Below are positions 1 through 7,776 of a stretch of DNA of 43,575 nucleotides, piece after piece. The notes under the pieces are model-generated. The model saw nothing but the letters and a program-made list of their open reading frames with translations. It had not been told where the DNA came from and ran no database searches. The DNA comes from an uncultured Bacillota bacterium (GTDB lineage: Bacteria > Bacillota > Clostridia > Christensenellales > UBA1242). Numbering within the stretch: position 1 is the first letter of the stretch; every line of letters starts with the position of its first letter. Location of the stretch: positions 1-43,575 of the forward strand of contig CASEOW010000044.1 of NCBI GenBank assembly GCA_949289785.1. The letters are read 5' to 3'. The position numbers were made by a program, and so were the translations under genes.

Positions 1-91
1 GGCGATTCGGTGTTATGTCTTGCTTAAAAGGAAACTGCTTAAACGGTGACGTTGAGTGCGAGAATGGGAAATCCGACCGAACCTATGACAC

Positions 92-120
92 AAGGTTTAC
101 TTGTAATGTACCTTCTTTTT
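92..120 (+). terminator. OLE 3' terminal hairpin with T-run
   Basis: AAGGT at 92-96 pairs with ACCTT at 110-114 and is followed by CTTTTT up to 120. It may be the natural 3' end of the OLE RNA. Confidence 0.55.
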
Positions 121-150
121 AGAGCCTATCAAAAGGCTCTATATTTTTTA
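121..150 (+). terminator. Second intrinsic terminator after OLE RNA
   Basis: AGAGCC (121-126) and GGCTCT (135-140) form a six-pair stem around an eight-base loop, followed by ATATTTTTTA. It directly follows the first hairpin, so the RNA has two terminators in tandem before oapA. Confidence 0.8.
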
Positions 151-195
151 GAAATAAAATATAATTTAATATATTTATAGATATAGGAGAAATTG

Positions 196-885
196 ATGGA
201 AACATCTTCCAAAAAGAAAAAATCTAAGAAAAAATCCAAATTTGCTTTATGGTATAAATGGCCATTAATTGTGTTATTCTTGTCATTTATTCTTTCTATG
301 GCTTTTGGAGTTTTAAGTGAAATTGCATTAAATAATGCAAGTGTAATTATATCAGTGGTAGTTATTTTAATATTTTTATTTATATCTATTATTACAGATA
401 TGATTGGAGTTGCTATTACAGCTGCAGATATGAGATATTTCAGAGCAATGGCATCAAAAAAAGTTAGAGGTGCAAAAGAAGCTATAATGCTAAAAAAACA
501 TGCTGATAGAGTGGCAAGCATTTTTGCAGATATATTAGGGGATATATGTGGTATTTTAAGTGGTGCTGCTGGTACAACAATTACTCTTGCTTTATTAAAT
601 GATAAAATGTCAACTATAGTAAGTATAGTTATTGCATCTTTAGTTTCTGCTGTAATTGCAGCTTTAATTATCTCTGGTAAAGCTTTTATGAAAAGATATT
701 CAATGGTCCATAGTGAAAAAATTATATTAATTGTTGGTAAATTTTTAAGCATATTTAATTTTAAAAGAAATAAGAGCAAGAAAAATTCAAATACTAATAA
801 AAAGAATAAACTAATAAAGGATGATATGAAAGACGTTATAAATGATAAAGTTACTCAAGTAGAGCAAACAACTGAAGAAGAATAG
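196..885 (+). CDS. oapA: OLE-associated membrane protein OapA
   Basis: This 229-residue protein is the likely partner of the OLE RNA encoded just upstream; in studied species OapA binds OLE RNA and holds it at the cell membrane. Four hydrophobic segments are visible at about residues 22-44, 48-75, 113-134 and 138-163. Both ends are very lysine-rich (KKKKSKKKSK near the N-terminus, a K/R/N-rich tail after residue 188), as expected for an RNA-binding membrane protein. A conserved-looking block runs from TDMIGVAITAAD (67-78) through MASKKVRGAKEA (85-96) to DILGDICGILSGAAG (112-126). The ATG at 196 is chosen over an adjacent TTG at 193 because the AGGAG at 185-189 then lies six bases away. Transcription is probably read-through from the OLE promoter, since only a lone TATAAT (160-165) without a -35 box is seen nearby. 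The family call is from recognition of the sequence and its context. Confidence 0.82.
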   Translation: METSSKKKKSKKKSKFALWYKWPLIVLFLSFILSMAFGVLSEIALNNASVIISVVVILIFLFISIITDMIGVAITAADMRYFRAMASKKVRGAKEAIMLKKHADRVASIFADILGDICGILSGAAGTTITLALLNDKMSTIVSIVIASLVSAVIAALIISGKAFMKRYSMVHSEKIILIVGKFLSIFNFKRNKSKKNSNTNKKNKLIKDDMKDVINDKVTQVEQTTEEE

Positions 886-906
886 TTGAATTAAGAAAAA
901 ATAAGT

Positions 907-941
907 AAAAAAAAGAATAAATATTTTTTATTCTTTTTTTT
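907..941. terminator. Bidirectional terminator between oapA and the convergent gene
   Basis: The arms 907-921 (A-run, then AGAATAAA) and 927-941 (TTTATTCT, then T-run) pair around a five-base loop. The A/T flanks let it act on both strands, and it overlaps the stop codon of the minus-strand gene. Confidence 0.75.
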
Positions 942-1446
942 ATTTATTATTTTTGAATTTTGAACCACAATACTCACAATAATATTCATTATTATTTTCT
1001 ATTAATAAACCTCCGCAATTTGGACATTTTTTTTGTATCAATGTTTTTTTGCTTATTTGTTCTTTTTCATTTATTTTTAAAGTATTTCCATCAAAAATAT
1101 AACCTTGTAAATAACCTTTTTTTATAGCATTAGTTATATGATTTTTTATTTGTATTTTTGAAATTTGTATATGACTTGAAATTTCGTCTATAGAATACAA
1201 ACTTTCATCATTTATAATTTCAATTACTCTTTTCATAGTTTTATTATTTGCATAATAAATCCATATTATTGGACAACCATAGAAACCAATCACTGTAAAA
1301 ACAATACCAAATGCTAAAATAATCCAAATAGATTTAGATGCTCCAAAAATAATCATTAAAATTCCAATTGGCAACATGATTGTAATAATTAAAGATAAAA
1401 TTAATATTTTTGTTAAATATTTATTTAAATTGTTGTCATTTTTCAT
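940..1446 (-). CDS. Small membrane protein with winged-helix-like domain and C-terminal zinc ribbon
   Basis: The function of this 168-residue protein is not recognised. It has two strong transmembrane segments (about 11-34 and 40-66), then a soluble region (70-125) whose pattern of short helices and a beta-hairpin (SIDEISSHIQISKIQIKNH, then GYLQGYIFDG) resembles a winged-helix domain, and ends in a zinc ribbon with CPNC at 141-144 and CEYC at 157-160. Small zinc-ribbon membrane proteins of this type are common in Clostridia and are usually left as hypothetical. The ATG at 1446 is preceded by an AAGGGAA ribosome site. It lies 37 bases downstream of the giant subtilase gene on the same strand with no terminator seen between them, so co-transcription is possible. 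The winged-helix reading is an inference from spacing only. Confidence 0.75.
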   Translation of the reverse strand: MKNDNNLNKYLTKILILSLIITIMLPIGILMIIFGASKSIWIILAFGIVFTVIGFYGCPIIWIYYANNKTMKRVIEIINDESLYSIDEISSHIQISKIQIKNHITNAIKKGYLQGYIFDGNTLKINEKEQISKKTLIQKKCPNCGGLLIENNNEYYCEYCGSKFKNNK

Positions 1447-1483
1447 AAATTTCCCTTTTTAATACATTAGTTCTGTTTATATA

Positions 1484-4400
1484 TTAGTATATTCTTTTTC
1501 TTTTTATTAGATAATATATCATAATAATTGTAGAAACTCCAACTAAACTTATACAAATCCATAAAAGTATCTTAAATAAATCATTATTAGGTGTGTCATC
1601 ATTTACACTTTTGTCTATATCATATATTACGCTTACATTATTATCTTCACTTATATTTTTTAAATTGTATGTGAAATTAGTTTTGTTTATTTCTATTATT
1701 TCATCATTTATTATTAGATATTTTATAATATATCCTGTATTAGCTGTTATTGTGATTACAGCATTTTCACCATATTCATATATTTCTTTTTCTATAGATA
1801 TAGTTCCATTTTTTTGCTGTAATATATTAATTTTATATGTATTAATGGCAAATAAAATTTCTATAGTATGATTTTTTGTTACATTTTCGAAGGTATAATA
1901 TCCATTATTTGTAATTTCTTCAAATTCATCTCCTGTAATAATTTGACTATCAATTAATATTTGAGCTATATGGTATCCTTCATTTGCGTTAAAATAACAT
2001 GTAAAACTATTTCCAATATTAACTATTTGTGTTCCTTCATTAGATATTTCACCATTACTTGAAGATTTTATATCAATAGTATAAGTTTTGGCTACTGTTT
2101 TAGGATATAAAGTTATAGAATAAGCTGGAACAATAATATTTGTAGTTTGATTTTTATATAATAAATTTCCATTTTCATCTACCCAACCATACCAAATGTA
2201 ATTATTGTCAATTTTGCAAGATAAAGTAATTTGCATTTCGTATTTATAATTTCCGCTTCCAGATGTGCTAATAATTCCTTCAGTATTTTCTATTACAATT
2301 GAATAAATATTTCTAGTATAATAAATATTTACAACTGTTGAACCATTTTTGTTAATTTCTTGTTGTTCGAATGGTTGATATGTAAAACCTGTATAATTTT
2401 TAGCCTCAGCTTGTGTTTGTTTGTTTTGAGAGTAATTTGTGATTATTGTTTCAGTTTCATAAAACATAAAATCATCTGGCTCTAACAATTCTATGTAATG
2501 GTTAATCGTATAGGATACATTTTCTATATAATTAAAATTTGCTGTAATTGTATAATCTTTATCAATAAAAGCTATAATAAATTGATTTTTTTCTATTTCA
2601 GTTATTTCTTCTTGATTTATTAATATAGATTCAAGGTAATAATTTTCTTTTGTTGTAAATGTTAAAATTGCTGAATCACCATAATAGTATATTTCTTTAT
2701 CACTTGATATTATTCCACCTTCAGATTGAATAATGTTTAGATTATAAAGATTTTTTGAAAATTCAATATAAATACTATGATTTTGTGTAATATTTGAAAA
2801 TATAATTCCTTTTTCAATAACATTATTTAATTCATTTTCAGTTAGCTCTACATTATCAATTACTAGTTTTTGTAAATGATAACCTTCATGATTAATTATG
2901 CATAGGGTAATGTCGTCGTTTTGTCCAACTAAATATTTACCATCAACTATAGTTTTATCGGATTGTAAACTTCCTTCTCCAACAATATCAAAAGTTATAG
3001 TAAATACATTACCAATTTCTACTTTACAAATATTGGAATATAATTCGGCTCCATCCCAATTTGTTAATTTAACATAATAATAATAAATACTTAAATAATT
3101 TGTGTCTATATTTAGTGAATTTGAAGTATTTTTTGAAGTATTTTCTATAATATTTCCAGTGTAAGAATTTTGAGTAGATTGATACCATTCATATTTAATT
3201 TGAAAGCCAGTTGCCTCAATGGATAAATTTAATTCATAATTTTGACCGACAATAATGTTATTTTCAAGATTTTTTGTAATTTTTAAGTCATCAATAGCAA
3301 TAAATTCATTACCATATTTATTTGCAAATTCTTCAGCTTTAGAATCTTTATATCCATAAATTATAGTTTTTAAAGAAAATGGTGTACCAGATGCTATGTA
3401 ATTTGAATAATTAAAATTTTTACCAATTACTACTTTTTTTGCGTTTTTTAAAGCATACATCTCTAAAGTTTTAATATTAGGTAAAAGGACTAATTCAAAA
3501 TCGTTATCAAAAGCATTATTTTTTATTGTTTCAACGCTTGTTAAAACAATTGTTTCTATATTATTGCAATTTTGAAAAGCATATTGATTAATTAAACTTA
3601 CTTTTGGGGCATTAACAATTTGCAAATTTGCACAATTTTCAAATGTTCTTGCGTTAATAATATCCAGTCTGTCGAAAGATACTTCTTTTAAATTTATGCA
3701 ATTTGCAAAAGCACTTTCTCCTATACTTGTTACATTTTCAAGATTTATGTTGACAAGATTTTCACAATTATAAAATGCTCTTTTGTCTATTGTTTTAATT
3801 GTTTCTGGTAAAATTATTTCAGTAATAAAATTGCAATCCTCGAAAGCACTTTCTCCAATTTTAGAAATAGTAATTCCATTATAAGACGATGGCAATTTAA
3901 AACTTCCTACAAAATTTTTATCAACATAGGATATTGATATTTCTACCATTCCTGTTTCATTATTAAAATAAAATTCATAATAAAAATAAGGCAGTTGTTC
4001 TGAAATTTCTATAAAAGTTAATGAGTTTTCTAGACAATATACTGAAGCTTCTGTATTTGTATATCCATAAACAATAAAATTTTCTATTTTTTGATTATTT
4101 GAATACCCAAAAGCTTTTTCTCCTATGTATGAAATGTTTTGATTTAAAGTCACATTTTTTAAATTTTCACAATTATTAAAAGCAAAATTTTCTATTATTT
4201 TAATTTGTGGAATTTCAATATTTGTTAAATTTATACAATTTTCGAAAGCACTTTCGCTTATTTTTTCAACATTTTCAAATGAAATTGATTTTAATGATTG
4301 ACAATTCATAAAAGCTCTGCTTTCTATTTCTTTTAGATTTGGCAAACATATTTCTTTAATATTATTGCAATTTTCAAAAGCACTGCTTGCTATTTTTGTG

Positions 4401-7400
4401 ACAGGTTTTCCTTCAATGTATGCCGGTATTTCAATAAAAGTTTCAGTTGAGTTGATACCTGTCAATGTTATTTCATTTTCATTAACTATGTATATAAATT
4501 GAGAATTATTATCTATTAAATTGTATTTTAAATTATTGCTTATTGCATAATCTACAGCTGGACCATTATAAATATTGAAAATTGCATCGCTAGGTGAATA
4601 ACCAAAAGCATAAGAACCTATATAATTCAAAACAGAAGATAAATTGATTTGTTCTAGTTGCGTATTATAATAAAAAGCTTGAGTTTCTATAGTTTCTATT
4701 GCTGGTAAATTTATATTAGTTAAATCAGTAGAATAAAATGCTTGTGAATGAACTTCTTTTAATTTTGGGCAATCTAAATTAGTTATACTAGTTTGTGTAA
4801 ATGCCTGCGAATAAATTTTTTCAACATTTGGCATATATATATTTGTTAATTTAGGAAGTTGATAAAAAGCTTTGTTTGCTATAGTAGTCACATTTTCTAT
4901 TTCTGCAGAAGAAAGGTTGGAGCAATTTTGAAAAGCTTGTGAGCAAATTATTAACAAATTTGGCATTGTTATAGCTTGAAGGCTTGTATTACCATTAAAT
5001 GCAGACCTGCCAAGATATATTAATTGTGGCACATTTAAATTTGATAGGGTAGTATTATCATAAAATGCTTCTGCACAAATAGTTTGAACTTTAGGTAAAT
5101 TTATTGATTGAATATTAAATCCATAAAAAGCACCTTTTCCAATAGATGTAACATTTAAAAGTGATAGATTTTGAATATTTGCATTGTAATATTCCATGTT
5201 AAAGGCGTAATCTTCAATAATTTCAACATTATCTAAAACTATATTTTCTATTATACCATAGCATTTATAAAATGCGTATTTTCCTATAGTTTTAAGATTT
5301 GGGAAATTATTATTTGATACTTCTTTTAATTGATAACAACCTTCAAAAGCACTTATACCTATTTCAGTAACAGATGGAGCAGTTATATTTTGTAATGTTT
5401 CATTTCCCGCGAAGGCATAATCATCTATTTTTGTAACAGTGGTTGGTAATACTATATTTTCTATTGAACTTGTAGAAAAAGCATATTGACCTATTTTTAC
5501 AACATTTATTCCATTAATTTCTGAAGGAACTTCAATATCTTTTAACACACCATTATAAGTAATTATAGTCCCTGTACTATCTATTACATAAGCATTTTCA
5601 ATATCTTGATTTGGAAAAACATAAGTCATTTGACACAAAGAACTTACTTTTTCAATATTACCATTACTACTTGAGAAATAAAATGCTTGAGCTCTAACTT
5701 GTGTAGATTTATCTATTTTTATAGGGGATTGATAATAAGTTCCATTAGAAATATTAGGTTTACTTCCGTCTAATGTATAGTAAATTAATGCACCAAATAA
5801 ATTAGTTGATAATGAAAGATAAAATGGTTGAGATTGATTTTGTGAATTTTCACTAAAAGTAATTTCTCCTTCAAAAGTGTAATTTGCATATTCAATGTTT
5901 AATAATCCATATCCATAAAATTTATCCCAATTATCGTTTCCTAAGTCTAAAGCACCTTTAATTAATTTATTTTCTATTTCACTAAAATTTATTGATTGGT
6001 TTGGATTTGAAATTAATAAACATATAGCACCAGATACATATGGACAAGCCATAGAAGTTCCACTTAAAGTTGTTGTTCCGCCACCAATATAAGCACTTTC
6101 AATGTCACAACCCGGAGCAACAATATCAACAAATTTTCCATAATTTGACCAATAAGGTCTATAATATCCATTCGATGATTTTCCTACAGCTCCAACAGTT
6201 ATAGCTTTTTCAACATTTGCAGGGGAATAATTTTCAACATTCGCACCATCATTTCCACTTGAAACAACAGTGATAATGCCATTATTGTATGCATTTTCTA
6301 TAGAATCTTCATAAGCAGTTTGATAATAACTTCCTATTGCACTTTCTCCTCCCAAACTCATATTCATTACATAAATGTTGTAACCACTATTTTTTAATTC
6401 AATTACATATTCCATTCCTAAAATAATATTCGAAGTGTAGCCATAACCATCATTATCTAAAACTTTAATAGGCAATATCTTTACATTTGAATAGGTAGAT
6501 TGACAAATTATACCGGCTACATGAGTTCCATGTCCATAGCCATCTTCATAAGTATAATTTGTACTGCTTTGAGAAGTAGAAAAATTTTGACCACCGACAG
6601 CTATTCTTCCATCGAACCAAGAATGGTCACTGTCAATTCCAGTATCTAATACGGCAACGATAACCTCTCTTAAGTTATTTTCATTTGAAGATAAAATATT
6701 AAAGTAAGATTCAAATCCGCAATCTTCATATCCCCAATTTAATGAATAATAATTATTAATTGTATTATTTAATGAATAATTGTTGTATTTTAAGTTAAAA
6801 TTATTAAAATTTAGATTTATTTGTTCATTATTAGTATTATTTAAATTATCAGAATAAGAAATTTCGTCTGTTTGCATTATACTATCTACTTCAACATAAT
6901 CAATATAAGATAGCGATTTATAATACTCAAAAGCATTTTGTGTATCTTGTTCAGTTGCATATTGAATAATACTAATATTTTTGTATCCATTTACTACATC
7001 AATGGCATTATCATATTTAATTTCTTTTTCCGATTTTACAATTAATCTTTTGCTTCCGTATGGCCTTGAAAGTGTTATACCGTCTGAAGTATAATTTATG
7101 TTAAAACCAAGTTCTTGAGTTATAGTGATAGATATTAGATTGCTGTCTTGTTGAAAATATGTTTTATCTAATATATCTAATTCGTCATTTTTAATAATTG
7201 TATTATTTTGCAAATCTATTGTAATTTCATTTTGTTCATATTTTAATAAATAAAAATCTTCATGATTTTCTATTGTTATATCTGTCTTTTCTTGTAGTGT
7301 ATGTATTTCTATATAATAATCATTGTTTTCAATTTGAAATTCATCATATTTAATATAAATTAATTCATTTTCATTATTATTTTTTAATAAATTAATAGTT

Positions 7401-7525
7401 TTGTTAGCAAAATTATTAAAATTAGCTAAAGAATTAATATAGTCTTTAGGATAAAATATATAAATAGTTAAGATTAATACAAAAGTCAAAATTAATAATA
7501 AATATCTAGATAATTGTTTTTTCAT
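1484..7525 (-). CDS. Giant cell-surface subtilisin-like serine protease with leucine-rich repeats
   Basis: The 2013-residue product is an S8-family protease with a long binding stalk. A signal-anchor helix spans about 8-26 and a propeptide-like region follows to about 230. The catalytic residues are visible: Asp294 in AVLDTGID, His332 in GHGTHVAG, oxyanion Asn425 in SSGNDG and Ser491 in SGTSMACPYVSGA. Residues 560-620 (YYTLDGSKP) look like a chitobiase C-terminal-type domain. Some 26 BspA-like LRR_5 repeats run from about 675 to 1400, in three blocks. After an Ig-like stretch come several InlB-type beta-repeats around a MucBP-like domain (about 1670-1739), then a C-terminal transmembrane helix (1984-2007) and a short basic tail. 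No LPxTG motif is present, so it is probably membrane-anchored outside the cell. The start at 7525 has a good AAGGAG site. Its substrate is unknown. Confidence 0.9.
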   Translation of the reverse strand: MKKQLSRYLLLILTFVLILTIYIFYPKDYINSLANFNNFANKTINLLKNNNENELIYIKYDEFQIENNDYYIEIHTLQEKTDITIENHEDFYLLKYEQNEITIDLQNNTIIKNDELDILDKTYFQQDSNLISITITQELGFNINYTSDGITLSRPYGSKRLIVKSEKEIKYDNAIDVVNGYKNISIIQYATEQDTQNAFEYYKSLSYIDYVEVDSIMQTDEISYSDNLNNTNNEQINLNFNNFNLKYNNYSLNNTINNYYSLNWGYEDCGFESYFNILSSNENNLREVIVAVLDTGIDSDHSWFDGRIAVGGQNFSTSQSSTNYTYEDGYGHGTHVAGIICQSTYSNVKILPIKVLDNDGYGYTSNIILGMEYVIELKNSGYNIYVMNMSLGGESAIGSYYQTAYEDSIENAYNNGIITVVSSGNDGANVENYSPANVEKAITVGAVGKSSNGYYRPYWSNYGKFVDIVAPGCDIESAYIGGGTTTLSGTSMACPYVSGAICLLISNPNQSINFSEIENKLIKGALDLGNDNWDKFYGYGLLNIEYANYTFEGEITFSENSQNQSQPFYLSLSTNLFGALIYYTLDGSKPNISNGTYYQSPIKIDKSTQVRAQAFYFSSSNGNIEKVSSLCQMTYVFPNQDIENAYVIDSTGTIITYNGVLKDIEVPSEINGINVVKIGQYAFSTSSIENIVLPTTVTKIDDYAFAGNETLQNITAPSVTEIGISAFEGCYQLKEVSNNNFPNLKTIGKYAFYKCYGIIENIVLDNVEIIEDYAFNMEYYNANIQNLSLLNVTSIGKGAFYGFNIQSINLPKVQTICAEAFYDNTTLSNLNVPQLIYLGRSAFNGNTSLQAITMPNLLIICSQAFQNCSNLSSAEIENVTTIANKAFYQLPKLTNIYMPNVEKIYSQAFTQTSITNLDCPKLKEVHSQAFYSTDLTNINLPAIETIETQAFYYNTQLEQINLSSVLNYIGSYAFGYSPSDAIFNIYNGPAVDYAISNNLKYNLIDNNSQFIYIVNENEITLTGINSTETFIEIPAYIEGKPVTKIASSAFENCNNIKEICLPNLKEIESRAFMNCQSLKSISFENVEKISESAFENCINLTNIEIPQIKIIENFAFNNCENLKNVTLNQNISYIGEKAFGYSNNQKIENFIVYGYTNTEASVYCLENSLTFIEISEQLPYFYYEFYFNNETGMVEISISYVDKNFVGSFKLPSSYNGITISKIGESAFEDCNFITEIILPETIKTIDKRAFYNCENLVNINLENVTSIGESAFANCINLKEVSFDRLDIINARTFENCANLQIVNAPKVSLINQYAFQNCNNIETIVLTSVETIKNNAFDNDFELVLLPNIKTLEMYALKNAKKVVIGKNFNYSNYIASGTPFSLKTIIYGYKDSKAEEFANKYGNEFIAIDDLKITKNLENNIIVGQNYELNLSIEATGFQIKYEWYQSTQNSYTGNIIENTSKNTSNSLNIDTNYLSIYYYYVKLTNWDGAELYSNICKVEIGNVFTITFDIVGEGSLQSDKTIVDGKYLVGQNDDITLCIINHEGYHLQKLVIDNVELTENELNNVIEKGIIFSNITQNHSIYIEFSKNLYNLNIIQSEGGIISSDKEIYYYGDSAILTFTTKENYYLESILINQEEITEIEKNQFIIAFIDKDYTITANFNYIENVSYTINHYIELLEPDDFMFYETETIITNYSQNKQTQAEAKNYTGFTYQPFEQQEINKNGSTVVNIYYTRNIYSIVIENTEGIISTSGSGNYKYEMQITLSCKIDNNYIWYGWVDENGNLLYKNQTTNIIVPAYSITLYPKTVAKTYTIDIKSSSNGEISNEGTQIVNIGNSFTCYFNANEGYHIAQILIDSQIITGDEFEEITNNGYYTFENVTKNHTIEILFAINTYKINILQQKNGTISIEKEIYEYGENAVITITANTGYIIKYLIINDEIIEINKTNFTYNLKNISEDNNVSVIYDIDKSVNDDTPNNDLFKILLWICISLVGVSTIIMIYYLIKRKRIY

Positions 7526-7578
7526 ATTTTCTCCTTGAATGTAAACTATAAAAATTTAGATTGTTTAATTTTTTTATT

Positions 7579-7607
7579 ATGATATCACAAATCAATTTCT
7601 AAGTAAA
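7579..7607 (-). promoter_or_regulatory. Predicted promoter of the subtilase gene
   Basis: Read on the minus strand, TTTACT (7602-7607) is separated by 17 bases from TATCAT (7579-7584), with a TGA just before the -10, which makes an extended -10 element. Confidence 0.5.
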
Positions 7608-7653
7608 GTATAGATTTTAATAAAATAATTTTGATTAATATTTTTTCATTGCT

Positions 7654-7681
7654 TTGCAAATAAGATATTTTATGGTATAAT
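7654..7681 (+). promoter_or_regulatory. Predicted leuS promoter
   Basis: TTGCAA (7654-7659), a 16-base spacer and TATAAT (7676-7681) preceded by TGG form an extended -10 promoter. The leader to the leuS start is about 90 bases. It has no T-box specifier domain or AGGGTGG motif, so leucine-tRNA control by a T-box is not supported. Confidence 0.7.
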
Positions 7682-7776
7682 AATCTAGACTTTAATTTAT
7701 ATTTGTTATTTAATTTTTTTTAGAAGTATAAAAAGAGAATACATTTATAAATCAATTCAATGTTTTAGGAGAAAAT

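Larger units (their letters stand above)
1..150 (+). ncRNA. ole: OLE RNA, 3' end (partial, runs off the left edge)
   Basis: No open reading frame explains this stretch, and it directly precedes a gene that looks like oapA, the usual neighbour of OLE (ornate large extremophilic) RNA in Bacillota. What can be seen is a structured RNA tail: bases 6-11 (TTCGGT) can pair with 76-81 (ACCGAA), closing a domain that includes GGGAAATCC; then comes a hairpin 92-114 (AAGGT/ACCTT) with a T-run, then a second terminator hairpin at 121-140. OLE RNA is about 600 nt, so most of it would lie left of the window. In other species it forms a membrane-bound ribonucleoprotein with OapA and is linked to tolerance of cold, ethanol and magnesium stress. 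The assignment rests mainly on the oapA context and on overall resemblance of the tail; tmRNA, SRP RNA and RNase P RNA were considered and lack their signature motifs here. Confidence 0.8.

Noticed and set aside
1..120. tmRNA, SRP RNA, RNase P RNA or a riboswitch at the left edge
   Set aside because: There is no CCA-type end or tag frame for tmRNA, no GGAAGGAAGCAGC-type SRP motif, no ACAGAAA-type RNase P core and no familiar riboswitch core. The oapA context favours OLE.
129..779. A 216-codon open frame on the minus strand opposite oapA
   Set aside because: It is a shadow of oapA in low-complexity AT-rich DNA, has no ribosome site and overlaps the OLE terminator; the plus-strand frame has membrane helices, a strong AGGAG site and family resemblance.
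7526..7776. A T-box leader upstream of leuS
   Set aside because: The leader is only about 90 bases long after the predicted promoter and lacks the AGGGTGG-type antiterminator bulge and a specifier stem.
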